Source: RGIG3102 sp045633415 (lineage in GTDB: Bacteria; Bacillota; Clostridia; Oscillospirales; Ruminococcaceae). Taken from it: 64,000 nt of DNA. How positions within the stretch are numbered: the stretch's first letter is position 1; the number at the start of each line of letters is the position of its first letter. The notes beneath the pieces were generated by a model, which saw only the letters and a list, made by a program, of their open reading frames with translations, ran no database searches and was not told the origin of the DNA. The position numbers and the translations under genes were made by a program. This document shows positions 39,947 to 49,022 of the stretch, piece after piece. Location of the stretch: NCBI GenBank assembly GCA_045633415.1, contig JAZQYH010000076.1:1-64000 (forward strand). The letters are read 5' to 3'.

Positions 39947-41314
39947 ATGAAAAAGACTGGTATTTTTAAAGCTATGAAGCTTTGTATGGATTATAGAAAA
40001 ATGTCTGCTGATAAAAGAGAACAGACAAGAGTGCAGAGATTTAAAGATATTGTAGAATACGCAAGAGAAAACAGCCCCTACTATAAAGAACTGTATAAAG
40101 TCCTACCAGCTGATTTCACACTTTCGGATTTGCCAGCAGTTAACAAGGCAGACCTTATGGAAAACTGGGATAGCTGGGTGTGTGACCGCAGTCTGAAGTT
40201 GGCTGATGTAAATGAATTTATGAAAGATAAAAACAATATCGGTGCAAAGTTTAAAAATGAGTATATGGTATTTACCACATCGGGCTCCACAGGCAATCCG
40301 CTGGTGGCAGTGGTGGATAAAACAGCCAACAATATAATGGGCGGTATCAGTGCGGTGCGTGCCTATGCCAGAAAAGAAGATTTAAAGGCATTTATGAAAG
40401 CTGGCGGCAAGTCAATAGGTGTATTTGCCGATGGTGGTTTTTATCTTGCTAACAGCAGTATACGCTCCCGTCTGAAATCTATGCCGTGGAAGAAAAAGCA
40501 GATGGCTGTGTCCAGCGCACTTTATCCTTTAAAACAGATTGTAGACCAGCTAAATAAATTTCAGCCAGCTATGGTAGGCGGTTATCCATCCAACCTTGAA
40601 CTGCTTATAGAAGAAGCGCAGGCAGGAAGACTTAATATAAAACCAGTAATAATCATGACAGGTGGGGAATACCTGACAGATGATTTAAGAAAAAGACTGG
40701 CAGAAACCTTTGACTGCTATGTGCAGACATCTTACTCTTGTACAGAAGGGGGCACTGTAGCCTGTGAATGTGTTAACCAGCATTTCCATATAAATGACGA
40801 CTGGCTGATTGTGGAAGCAGTGGATAAAGATGGCAACCCGGTGCCAGATGGTGTGCTGTCTGACAAAATTTATCTTACAAATCTTTATAACTATACACAG
40901 CCATTTATCCGTTATGAAGTGAAAGACAGGGTGGTTATGCACAAAGAGCCTTGCCCTTGCGGCAATCCTTCACCTTGGCTTGAACTGGAAGGCAGAACAG
41001 ATGATGTGACCTCTTTTATACAAGACGGAAAGGTAATCAGAATTGCTCCGTTGGCTATATATGCTGTGCTGAAAGAAGTGACGGATATCCGTCGTTTTCA
41101 GGTGCTGGTATATGATGGAAATAATGTACAGCTTCGCATTGAAGAAAAAACTGGAGCAGATAAGCTGGCTGTGTTTGAAAATGCAGAAAAAGCACTGAAA
41201 GAATATCTGAAAGTACAGGGGGTAAGTAATGTTAATATCACCTTGGCACAGGAAATGCCACAGCAACATCCAGACAGCGGTAAATTCAAACACGTTGTAA
41301 ATATGCAGAAATAA
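39947..41314 (+). CDS. CapK/PaaK-like AMP-dependent ligase
   Basis: 455 residues. Adenylate-forming enzyme features: P-loop 'VFTTSGSTGNPL', 'MVGGYPSNLELL', 'TSYSCTEGGTVACE' and 'PFIRYEVKDRVVM' with a Cys-rich 'EPCPCGNPSPWLELEGRTDD'. This is the PaaK/CapK branch (phenylacetate-CoA ligase-like, also found in capsule loci). Substrate unknown; the coupled TetR gene suggests an inducible acid-activating function. GGAG site 6 bases before the ATG. Confidence 0.85.
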   Translation: MKKTGIFKAMKLCMDYRKMSADKREQTRVQRFKDIVEYARENSPYYKELYKVLPADFTLSDLPAVNKADLMENWDSWVCDRSLKLADVNEFMKDKNNIGAKFKNEYMVFTTSGSTGNPLVAVVDKTANNIMGGISAVRAYARKEDLKAFMKAGGKSIGVFADGGFYLANSSIRSRLKSMPWKKKQMAVSSALYPLKQIVDQLNKFQPAMVGGYPSNLELLIEEAQAGRLNIKPVIIMTGGEYLTDDLRKRLAETFDCYVQTSYSCTEGGTVACECVNQHFHINDDWLIVEAVDKDGNPVPDGVLSDKIYLTNLYNYTQPFIRYEVKDRVVMHKEPCPCGNPSPWLELEGRTDDVTSFIQDGKVIRIAPLAIYAVLKEVTDIRRFQVLVYDGNNVQLRIEEKTGADKLAVFENAEKALKEYLKVQGVSNVNITLAQEMPQQHPDSGKFKHVVNMQK

Positions 41315-41328
41315 ATATAAACAAAATA

Positions 41329-41362
41329 AAGGCACAGCAGTTATCTGCTGTGCCTTATGGTT
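41329..41362. terminator. Terminator between convergent genes
   Basis: AAGGCACAGCAG / CTGCTGTGCCTT, loop TTAT; T-rich tail downstream. Confidence 0.85.
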
Positions 41363-41371
41363 TTTACAGAA

Positions 41372-42589
41372 TTATTTTGCAAACTGTTTGATGATTTCTA
41401 CAACAACCTGTGTGCATTTTTCCATATTTTCTTCTGTGATACATTCGTATCTGCCGTGTGCATTGTAGCCGCCTGTGCCAAGGTTTGGACAAGGCAGACC
41501 CATGTAAGACAGTCTTGCGCCGTCTGTGCCGCCACGTGCAGCTTCGCTTACAGGTGTAGCGCCGATTGCTCTTACAGCATTTTCTGCGTATTCAACTACT
41601 TCGTAGAATGGCAGAATCTGTTCTTTCATGTTTCTGTACTGTTCTGTCAGTGTGAGAACACAGCTGCCTTCGCCGTATTTTTTGTTGATGAATGCAGCAA
41701 TGTTTTTCATAACTTCCTGTTTAGCATCAATTTTTTCAGCGTCGTGGTCACGAACTATGTATTCCAGTGTTGTTTTTTCTGTAGCACCTTTTGTTTCAAT
41801 CAGGTGGAAGAAACCTTCGAAACCATCTGTGTGCTCTGGTTTGTCAAATGCTGGCAGTAAGTTGTGGAATTCAAATGCCATATGCTGGCTGTTTACCAGT
41901 TTGCCTTTTGCACTGCCTGGGTGGATTGAGTAACCATTGAATTCTACAAATGCAGAAACAGCATTGAAGTTTTCGTAGCAGATGCCGTTGTAAGCGCCGC
42001 CGTCAACTGTGTATGCAAGTTTAGCGCCAAAGCCTTCAACGTCAAATTTGTCTACACCGTGGCCGATTTCTTCGTCTGGTGTAAATGCAACAACAACTTT
42101 GCCGTGTGGAATTTTTTCATCGATGATGATTTTTACTGCTTCCAGAATTTCAGCAATACCAGCTTTATCGTCAGCACCCAGCAGAGTTGTGCCGTCTGTT
42201 GTGATAAGTTTCTGGCCTTTCAGGTCAGCAAGAAATGGGAATTCTTTTACTGAAAGTGTGTGACCACTGCCAGCCAGCAGTACATCGCTGCCGTTGTAGT
42301 TTTCGATAATCTGTGGTTTTACACCAAAGCCGTTGAATTCTGGTGCTGTGTCCATATGTGCAATAAAGCCAACACATGTTTTGTCTTCATAACCTTCTGT
42401 TGCTGGCAGTACACCATATGCTGTGCCGTCTTTGATTCGGATGTCGGACAGGCCCAGTTCTTCCATTTCTTTTACCAGAAATTCTGCCACATTCAGCTGA
42501 ATAGCAGTAGATGGTGTAACACCAGCGTTTTTAGGGTCAGATGGTGAGTCGATTTTGATGTAATTTAAAAATCTGTTAAGTACGCTCAT
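41372..42589 (-). CDS. pepT: Peptidase T (tripeptidase, M20B)
   Basis: 405 residues from ATG at 42589; AAGGAG lies 11 bases upstream and family members start 'M..LNRFLNYIKIDS'. Zinc and catalytic residues: 'FIAHMDTAPEFNGF', 'LLGADDKAGIAEIL', 'AFTPDEEIGHGVDKFD', 'AYTVDGGAYN' and 'PCPNLGTGGYNAHGRYE'. Removes the N-terminal residue of tripeptides, continuing the peptide-use theme of pepV, M24 and M28. Strong codon bias. Confidence 0.94.
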   Translation of the reverse strand: MSVLNRFLNYIKIDSPSDPKNAGVTPSTAIQLNVAEFLVKEMEELGLSDIRIKDGTAYGVLPATEGYEDKTCVGFIAHMDTAPEFNGFGVKPQIIENYNGSDVLLAGSGHTLSVKEFPFLADLKGQKLITTDGTTLLGADDKAGIAEILEAVKIIIDEKIPHGKVVVAFTPDEEIGHGVDKFDVEGFGAKLAYTVDGGAYNGICYENFNAVSAFVEFNGYSIHPGSAKGKLVNSQHMAFEFHNLLPAFDKPEHTDGFEGFFHLIETKGATEKTTLEYIVRDHDAEKIDAKQEVMKNIAAFINKKYGEGSCVLTLTEQYRNMKEQILPFYEVVEYAENAVRAIGATPVSEAARGGTDGARLSYMGLPCPNLGTGGYNAHGRYECITEENMEKCTQVVVEIIKQFAK

Positions 42590-42688
42590 ACCTATTAAAT
42601 CTCCTTGTGAATTTATGTGTAACATTAATATACCACACCAGCAGGGAATTTGTATATAAATTATAATATTTTTTTAAATAAATACCGA

Positions 42689-42718
42689 TTACACTTTAAA
42701 AATTCTGCAAAGTATGAT
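42689..42718 (+). promoter_or_regulatory. Possible promoter of the polysaccharide locus
   Basis: TTACAC (42689-42694), 18-base spacer, TATGAT (42713-42718). Confidence 0.4.
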
Positions 42719-42799
42719 AAAATATAGAAGATTATAATGTATAATTGCGTTTAATCATATTTAATGTAAAATAAGCATTTTGCTTGGAGGATATAAATT

Positions 42800-43846
42800 A
42801 TGTCAGATTCAGTTTTTAAAGGCAAAACCCTTTTGATTACAGGCGGTACAGGCTCTTTTGGTCATACAGTACTTAAACACTTTTTAACAACAGATATCGG
42901 TGAAATCCGTATTTTCTCCCGTGACGAAAAGAAACAGGATGATATGCGCCACGACCTGCAGGTTAAATACCCTGTGGAAAGCCAGAAAGTAAAATTCTAC
43001 ATCGGTGACGTAAGAGATATCAACAGTGTTAACAACGCAATGTTCGGTGTTGACTATATCTTCCATGCAGCAGCCCTGAAACAGGTTCCTTCCTGTGAAT
43101 TCTTCCCAATGGAAGCTGTAAAAACAAACGTTATCGGTACAGAAAACGTGCTGACAAGTGCTATCAACCACGGCGTTAAAAGAGTGGTGTGTCTGTCTAC
43201 AGACAAAGCTGCATACCCAATCAATGCAATGGGTATCTCAAAAGCTATGATGGAAAAAGTTATCACAGCAAAATCCAGAACAGTTGACGGTGAAAGAACA
43301 ACTATCTGTTGCACACGTTACGGCAATGTTATGTGCAGCCGTGGCAGTGTAATTCCACTGTTCCGTGACCAGATCCGTCAGGGCAAACCACTTACAATCA
43401 CAAATCCAGATATGACACGCTTCCTTATGAACCTTGATGAAGCTGTTGACCTTGTAGTATTTGCATTTACACACGGCCAGCCAGGTGACTTGTTTGTTCA
43501 GAAATCACCAGCATGCACAATCGGTGACCTTGCAAAAGCAACACAGGAACTGTTTGGCGACACAGGTATCAAAATTATCGGTGAAAGACATGGTGAAAAA
43601 CTGTATGAAACACTGCTGACAGAAGAAGAAGCTGCAAAAGCTATCGACATGGGCAGCTACTACCGTGTACCAGCAGATAACCGTGACCTGAACTACGACA
43701 AATACTTTGTAGAAGGCAGAACAGAAGAAAAACTTCTCCACCAGTATAACAGCCATAACACAGACAGACTGGACGTTGCTGGCACAATCGCAAAAATGAA
43801 AACAACAGACTACATCAAAGAGGAGCTGGCTAAACTTGAAAAATAA
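42800..43846 (+). CDS. capE: UDP-GlcNAc 4,6-dehydratase/5-epimerase (CapE/FnlA/WbjB type)
   Basis: 348 residues. Extended SDR enzyme starting UDP-L-FucNAc synthesis from UDP-GlcNAc. NAD loop 'LLITGGTGSFGHTVLKHFL' near residue 10; 'AAALKQVPSCEFFPMEAVKT' and 'VCLSTDKAAYPINAMG' with the STDKAxxPxNxMG signature; catalytic Met/Lys pair within 'GISKAMMEK' as in this subgroup; C-terminal 'GERHGEKLYETLLTEEEAAK'. GGAGG site. First gene of the capE-capF-acyltransferase-capG series. Confidence 0.92.
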   Translation: MSDSVFKGKTLLITGGTGSFGHTVLKHFLTTDIGEIRIFSRDEKKQDDMRHDLQVKYPVESQKVKFYIGDVRDINSVNNAMFGVDYIFHAAALKQVPSCEFFPMEAVKTNVIGTENVLTSAINHGVKRVVCLSTDKAAYPINAMGISKAMMEKVITAKSRTVDGERTTICCTRYGNVMCSRGSVIPLFRDQIRQGKPLTITNPDMTRFLMNLDEAVDLVVFAFTHGQPGDLFVQKSPACTIGDLAKATQELFGDTGIKIIGERHGEKLYETLLTEEEAAKAIDMGSYYRVPADNRDLNYDKYFVEGRTEEKLLHQYNSHNTDRLDVAGTIAKMKTTDYIKEELAKLEK

Positions 43847-44951
43847 AAAGATTCTTATTACAGGTGCCACAGGTTTTATCGGCAAAAACCTGACAGCTAC
43901 ATTACTGCAGGCTGGCTACACAAACCTGTATCTCTATGACAGGGAAAACACACAGGCACAGCTGGAAGAATACTGCACCGATGCAGATTTTGTATTCCAC
44001 CTTGCCGGTGTAAACAGACCACAGGACCCAAAAGAATTTTATGAAGGCAATACAGACTTTTCCGCTACACTGCTGAAAACTCTTAAAGAAAAAGGCAACA
44101 CAGCACCTGTTGTGGTTTCCTCTTCAATTCAGGCTCTGCTGGACAACGACTACGGCAAAAGCAAAAAAATGGGTGAAGAGCTGTTTATGGAAAACGGCAA
44201 TAACCCAGCATATATAGTGCGCCTTTATGGTGTGTTCGGTAAATGGTCAAGACCAAACTACAACACAGTTGTGGCTACATTTATGCACAATGTTGCACAC
44301 GGTCTGCCACTGCAGATTAACGACCCTGACAGAGAGCTTACACTGTGCTATATCGATGATGTTATCGCAAAATTTGTGGACATTCTTGAAAATACATCAG
44401 ATTACAAACCAGGCTATTTTGAAATCGATACACTGCACAAAATCACACTGGGCAAGCTGGCTGAAAAAATCACAAACTTCGGCAAAAACAGAGAAACTCT
44501 TGTTATGCCACCACTTAACACTCTCCTTGACCAGCGTCTTTACGGCACATATCTGTCTTATCTCGATACAGATAAATTCGGATATCAGCTGAAGAAGAAT
44601 GAAGACAACCGTGGTTGGCTGGCAGAATTTATTAAAAGCGAAAGCTTTGGTCAGATTTTTGTATCAACTACAAAACCTGGCATTACACGTGGGGACCACT
44701 GGCATCACACAAAAGTAGAAAAATTCTTTGTACTGGCTGGCAAGGCAGAAATTGCTTTCCGTCATATGATTACTGACGAAACCATCCGATATACTGTGGA
44801 AGGTAACACACCAACAGTTGTGGACATACCTGTTGGATATACACATAAAATCACAAATATCGGTGATACAGAAGTTATCTGTCTGTTCTGGTCCAGCGAA
44901 ATTTTCAACCCTGAAAAACCAGACACTTATTATGTAAAGGTAGATAAATAA
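43836..44951 (+). CDS. capF: CapF/FnlB/WbjC-type bifunctional SDR-cupin enzyme
   Basis: 371 residues from TTG at 43836, overlapping capE by 11 bases; AGGAG is 10 bases upstream. N-terminal SDR: 'ILITGATGFIGKNLTATLLQ' and 'FVFHLAGVNRPQDPKEF'. C-terminal cupin: 'GITRGDHWHHTKVEKFFVLA' with metal histidines and 'VDIPVGYTHKITNIG'. CapF epimerises at C3 through the cupin and reduces C4 through the SDR to give UDP-6-deoxy-L-talosamine-type sugar, the second step to UDP-L-FucNAc. Confidence 0.92.
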   Translation: MKNKKILITGATGFIGKNLTATLLQAGYTNLYLYDRENTQAQLEEYCTDADFVFHLAGVNRPQDPKEFYEGNTDFSATLLKTLKEKGNTAPVVVSSSIQALLDNDYGKSKKMGEELFMENGNNPAYIVRLYGVFGKWSRPNYNTVVATFMHNVAHGLPLQINDPDRELTLCYIDDVIAKFVDILENTSDYKPGYFEIDTLHKITLGKLAEKITNFGKNRETLVMPPLNTLLDQRLYGTYLSYLDTDKFGYQLKKNEDNRGWLAEFIKSESFGQIFVSTTKPGITRGDHWHHTKVEKFFVLAGKAEIAFRHMITDETIRYTVEGNTPTVVDIPVGYTHKITNIGDTEVICLFWSSEIFNPEKPDTYYVKVDK

Positions 44952-44952
44952 T

Positions 44953-45471
44953 ATGAAAAGATTGGTTATACTTGGTTTTGGTGGCTATGGAAAAACTATA
45001 GAAGACGTTGTTCTTTCAGGCGGTTTATTTGATGAGGTAATTTTCCTTGATGATAAAGCACAGGATGAAAGAGTGGCAGGTGTATGCACTGACTACACAA
45101 AATATATAGATGAAAACACATGGTTTTACCCAGCATTCGGCAATAACAACCTGCGAGTTGAATGGATATATATGTTTAACGGTGCAGGGGCACAGGTGGC
45201 TACAATCATCCACCCACTTGCATATATCAGCAAAAATGCAGTGGTGGAAAAAGGCTGCGCTGTACTGCCACAAGCTGTGATAAATGCCACAGCAAAGGTG
45301 AAAACAGGCTGTATCGTAAACTTTGGTGCTGTGGTTGACCACGATGTTGTTATTGAAAAAGGTGTACATCTGTGTATCAACAGTGTTGTAAAAGCATACA
45401 ACCGCATTGCGCCATTTGCCAAAATCGAAGCTGGCCAGGTAATATTCAACAACACTTTCATAATGGAGTAA
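44953..45471 (+). CDS. Left-handed beta-helix acyltransferase (NeuD/PglD-like)
   Basis: 172 residues. N-terminal Rossmann-like part ('LVILGFGGYGKTIEDVVLSG', 'EVIFLDDKA') followed by hexapeptide repeats ('AYISKNAVVEKGCAVLPQAV', 'AKVKTGCIVNFGAVVDHDVV'). This is the NeuD/PglD layout, sugar N- or O-acetylation. The usual catalytic His is in 'VVDHDVVIEKGVHL'. It sits between capF and capG, so it may act on the FucNAc pathway sugar or another residue of the same glycan. Confidence 0.72.
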   Translation: MKRLVILGFGGYGKTIEDVVLSGGLFDEVIFLDDKAQDERVAGVCTDYTKYIDENTWFYPAFGNNNLRVEWIYMFNGAGAQVATIIHPLAYISKNAVVEKGCAVLPQAVINATAKVKTGCIVNFGAVVDHDVVIEKGVHLCINSVVKAYNRIAPFAKIEAGQVIFNNTFIME

Positions 45472-45477
45472 AAATAT

Positions 45478-46620
45478 ATGAGCAAACTTAAATTAATGAC
45501 AATTATCGGCACAAGACCAGAAATTATCCGTCTTGCTGCTGTTATCAAAAAAGCAGACAAATATTTTGACCAGATTCTTGTACACACAGGTCAGAACTAT
45601 GACTATGAACTGAACCAGGTGTTTTTTGATGACCTTGGTCTGCGTGCACCAGATTTCTATCTGGATGCAGTTGGCGCTGACCTTGGCGAAACAATCGGCA
45701 ATATCATTGCAAAATCCTACAAGCTGATGGTTGAACAGAAACCAGACGCACTGCTGATTCTTGGTGATACAAACTCCTGTCTGTCTGCAATCAGTGCAAA
45801 ACGTCTGCATATTCCAATCTTCCATATGGAAGCTGGCAACCGTTGCTTTGACGAATGTCTGCCAGAAGAAACAAACCGCAGAATTGTTGACCATATTGCT
45901 GACGTAAACATGTGCTATTCTGAACATGCACGCCGTTACCTCAATGCTGAAGGTACAGCAAAAGAACGCACATACGTTACAGGCAGTCCAATGGCAGAAG
46001 TTCTCCATGCAAATCTGGAACAGATTAAATCTTCCAACATTCTGGAAAAACTGGGTCTGGAAAAAGGCAAATACATTCTGCTTTCTGCACATCGTGAAGA
46101 AAACATTGACACAGAAGCAAACTTCTTCAATTTGATGAATGCAGTAAATGCTATGGCAGAAAAATATGATATGCCTATTCTTTATTCCTGCCACCCAAGA
46201 AGTGCAAAATTTATCAAACAGAGAAACTTTGTGTTTGACCCACGTGTAAAACAGAACAAACCACTTGGTTTCCATGACTATAACCACCTGCAGATGAATG
46301 CTTTTGCAGTTGTATCAGACTCTGGTACTCTGCCAGAAGAAAGCAGTTTCTTCCTGTCAGTTGGCAACCCATTCCCAGCTGTATGTATCCGTACATCCAC
46401 AGAAAGACCTGAAGCACTGGACAAAGGCAACTTTGTTCTGGCTGGTATCACAACAGAACAGGTTCTGCAGGCTGTTGATACAGCAGTTGCTATGAACGAA
46501 AATGGTGACTGGGGCATCCCAGTACCAGACTATGTGGAAGAAAATGTTTCTACAAAAGTTATCAAGCTTATCCAGAGCTACACTGGTGTAGTAAACAAAA
46601 TGGTTTGGAGAAAATATTGA
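45478..46620 (+). CDS. capG: UDP-N-acetyl sugar 2-epimerase (CapG/FnlC, WecB family)
   Basis: 380 residues, normal. Non-hydrolysing epimerase signatures: 'TIIGTRPEIIRLAAVIKKAD', 'LVHTGQNYDYELNQVFFDDL', 'LLILGDTNSCLSAISAKRLH', 'FHMEAGNRCFDECLPEETNR', 'ILLSAHREENID', 'VVSDSGTLPEESSFF'. In this order after capE and capF it should complete UDP-L-FucNAc rather than make UDP-ManNAc. GGAG site; TGA stop. Confidence 0.92.
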   Translation: MSKLKLMTIIGTRPEIIRLAAVIKKADKYFDQILVHTGQNYDYELNQVFFDDLGLRAPDFYLDAVGADLGETIGNIIAKSYKLMVEQKPDALLILGDTNSCLSAISAKRLHIPIFHMEAGNRCFDECLPEETNRRIVDHIADVNMCYSEHARRYLNAEGTAKERTYVTGSPMAEVLHANLEQIKSSNILEKLGLEKGKYILLSAHREENIDTEANFFNLMNAVNAMAEKYDMPILYSCHPRSAKFIKQRNFVFDPRVKQNKPLGFHDYNHLQMNAFAVVSDSGTLPEESSFFLSVGNPFPAVCIRTSTERPEALDKGNFVLAGITTEQVLQAVDTAVAMNENGDWGIPVPDYVEENVSTKVIKLIQSYTGVVNKMVWRKY

Positions 46621-46683
46621 TTTTATTCTTTACAGGGATGATTCAGACAGCTCAAAAATAAAAAATCCAAGGAAAAACAGACT

Positions 46684-47904
46684 TTGAAAAAACGTATTTT
46701 AGTTATCAGCCAGCATTTCTGGCCAGAAAATTTCAGAATCAGCGATATTGCCACAGGCTTTGTGGAAAACGATATTGAAGTGGACGTGCTGTGTGGTATA
46801 CCTAACTATCCAAACGGCATTATGCCAGAAGGTTATGGCTGGTTTAAAAATAAAAAACAGGAATTTAACGGTGTAAAAGTATACAGATGCTGGGAAATTC
46901 TGCGCAAAGGAAACACAAGCATAAGAATCTTCCTTAACTATATCTCTTACCCATTCTTTGCATCTTTCAAGGTGCTGTCATTCCTTAATAAAAAATACGA
47001 TGCTGTTTTCTGCTACGAAACCAGCCCGGTATATATGATTTTCCCAGCCATAGTGTATTCAAAGCTGAAAAAAGTACCGCTTACTACATATGTGCTGGAC
47101 CTGTGGCCAGAAAATCTGTATTCTGTTCTGAAAATCCAGAATAAATTCCTGCGTTCACTGGTGAAATCCACAAGCCACTGGCACTACAAATGTTGTGACA
47201 AGCTTATAGCAATGTCACCATCTCTTAACGATACCCTTGTGAAAATCACAGGCAAATCAAAGGACAAAGTGGCTACAATCCCACAGTATTGTGAAAAATT
47301 CTATGAGCAGGATATTCACAACCCAGAGCTCAGTGAAAAATACAAAGACTATTTCAAGATTGTATATGCGGGTAACATCAGCCCTGCACAGAATGTGGAA
47401 GTGGCAGTTGATGCCGCCACACTGCTGAAAAAAGATGGTATCAAAGATATCAAGTTTATTATTGTAGGCGACGGCATGTCCAAAAAGGATATAGAAGCCT
47501 ATGTAAAACAACAGGGCGTAGAGGAATATTTTGATTTCCTTGGCTCAAAACCTGTTACAGATATGCCTATGTATCACACACTGGCAGATGCACTGTTTGC
47601 ACCACTGGCAAAAAGTGATGATTTAGGTCTTACAATACCTGCAAAAGTTACCAGCTATATGGCAGGCGGCAAACCTGTACTTACCTGTATTGATGGAGAA
47701 GGCAGTTTTGTAATAGAAAAAGCACAGGCTGGTCTTACAGCACCAAGCGGTGACAGTAAGGCACTGTATGAAAATATAGTAAAACTTTACAATATGTCAC
47801 AGCAAGAACGCGACACAATGGGCGCAAATGCCCGCGACTATCACTTTGAACATCATTCACGAGACAAAGTGCTGATAGACCTTATAAACTTTATTTTAGA
47901 TTAA
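46684..47904 (+). CDS. WbuB-like glycosyltransferase (GT4 family), probable FucNAc transferase
   Basis: 406 residues from TTG at 46684 (AAGGA upstream, a modest site). GT-B fold: N-terminal 'LVISQHFWPENFRISDIATG' and 'VLCGIPNYPNGIMPEGYGWF' are typical of WbuB, then 'YVLDLWPENLYSVLKIQNKF', and C-terminal 'IVYAGNISPAQNVEVAVDAA', 'DFLGSKPVTDMPMYHTLADA'. E. coli wbuB follows fnlABC in FucNAc O-antigen loci, the same order as here, which supports the substrate assignment. Confidence 0.88.
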   Translation: MKKRILVISQHFWPENFRISDIATGFVENDIEVDVLCGIPNYPNGIMPEGYGWFKNKKQEFNGVKVYRCWEILRKGNTSIRIFLNYISYPFFASFKVLSFLNKKYDAVFCYETSPVYMIFPAIVYSKLKKVPLTTYVLDLWPENLYSVLKIQNKFLRSLVKSTSHWHYKCCDKLIAMSPSLNDTLVKITGKSKDKVATIPQYCEKFYEQDIHNPELSEKYKDYFKIVYAGNISPAQNVEVAVDAATLLKKDGIKDIKFIIVGDGMSKKDIEAYVKQQGVEEYFDFLGSKPVTDMPMYHTLADALFAPLAKSDDLGLTIPAKVTSYMAGGKPVLTCIDGEGSFVIEKAQAGLTAPSGDSKALYENIVKLYNMSQQERDTMGANARDYHFEHHSRDKVLIDLINFILD

Positions 47905-47919
47905 CTGGAGGACTTTCTT

Positions 47920-48627
47920 TTGAAAATATTGGTTATTATTCCTTGCTATAACGAGCAGGAAAGCATAGAGCGAGTGGTTGCCAATCTGAAAGAAAAGGCT
48001 CCATTTGCAGATTATCTTATAATAAACGACTGTTCCAGAGACAACACTGAAAATATTCTGAGAACAAACGGTATGAACTACATCAACAACCCAATCAATC
48101 TTGGTATTGGTGGCGGTGTACAGGCTGGCTATCTGTATGCAAAACAGAATGGCTATGACATTGCTGTACAGATGGACGGTGACGGGCAGCACGACCCACA
48201 GTATCTTGCAAAGGTTTGTCAGCCTGTTATTGATGGCGAATTTGATATGGCTATCGGTTCCCGTTTTATTGAAAAAGAAGGCTTTCAGTCTTCATTTATG
48301 CGCAGACTGGGTATCAACATTATCTCTCTGCTTATCAAAATTCTTTCTGGTAAAAAAGTGTACGATGTAACCAGCGGTTACCGTGCATGTAACAGACAGC
48401 TGATTGAATTTTTTGCAGACAACTATGCAGACGACTACCCAGAACCAGAGGCAATTATGTCCTGTGTTCTCAACGGCTACAAAGTAGGCGAAGTACCTGT
48501 TATCATGGAAGAAAGACAGGGTGGCGTTTCATCTATCCGCAGTCTGAAAAGTGCATATTATATGATAAAAGTTTGTCTGGCTCTTGTGGTAGACAGAATT
48601 TCAACAAAAAGAAAGGCAGGTAAATAA
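47920..48627 (+). CDS. Family 2 glycosyltransferase (polyprenyl-phosphate sugar transferase type)
   Basis: 235 residues from TTG at 47920, 10 bases after GGAGG. GT-A fold of the DPM1/DPG-synthase group: 'LVIIPCYNEQESIERVVANL', 'DYLIINDCSRDNT', 'YDIAVQMDGDGQHDPQYLAK' (DxD), 'IGSRFIEKEGF' and 'YDVTSGYRACNRQLIEFFA'. No C-terminal membrane helices. Stop overlaps the DUF2304 start; this pairing is common and suggests a membrane partner for lipid-linked sugar transfer. Confidence 0.9.
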   Translation: MKILVIIPCYNEQESIERVVANLKEKAPFADYLIINDCSRDNTENILRTNGMNYINNPINLGIGGGVQAGYLYAKQNGYDIAVQMDGDGQHDPQYLAKVCQPVIDGEFDMAIGSRFIEKEGFQSSFMRRLGINIISLLIKILSGKKVYDVTSGYRACNRQLIEFFADNYADDYPEPEAIMSCVLNGYKVGEVPVIMEERQGGVSSIRSLKSAYYMIKVCLALVVDRISTKRKAGK

Positions 48628-49007
48628 TGATGTATCAGCTGAATAACAAAGACCTGCAGATTCTTTTGATTCTTGGCGCTGTTGCGCTGTTTGGTATGAT
48701 TGTATGGCTTATCAAACACAAGAAAATCGAAGTAAAATATTCCATCATCTGGCTGGCTTTTTCAGCCACAATGATACTTTTTGCCCTGTTCCCATATCTT
48801 GTGCTGGTGTTGGGCGACATTTCCGGTGTGGTAAATCCGGTAAACTTTATATTTATGACACTTTTTGTGTTCATTCTTCTTATTTTGCTGTCAGTATCAG
48901 CAGTAATATCCGGCTTTTCCACTAAAATCAAACGTCTGGCACAGGCAAACGCACTGATGGAAAAACGTGTGAGAGAACTGGAAAAGAAACTGGAAGAAAA
49001 TAAATAA
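48627..49007 (+). CDS. DUF2304 membrane protein
   Basis: 126 residues. Three membrane helices ('LQILLILGAVALFGMIVWLI', 'SIIWLAFSATMILFALFPYL', 'NFIFMTLFVFILLILLSVSA') and a C-terminal basic-acidic coiled coil ('LMEKRVRELEKKLEENK'). DUF2304 proteins follow GT2 enzymes in polysaccharide loci; the ATG overlaps the GT2 stop by one base. Probable membrane anchor or flippase-like partner. Confidence 0.88.
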   Translation: MMYQLNNKDLQILLILGAVALFGMIVWLIKHKKIEVKYSIIWLAFSATMILFALFPYLVLVLGDISGVVNPVNFIFMTLFVFILLILLSVSAVISGFSTKIKRLAQANALMEKRVRELEKKLEENK

Positions 49008-49022
49008 TATTCAGGAGACAAT

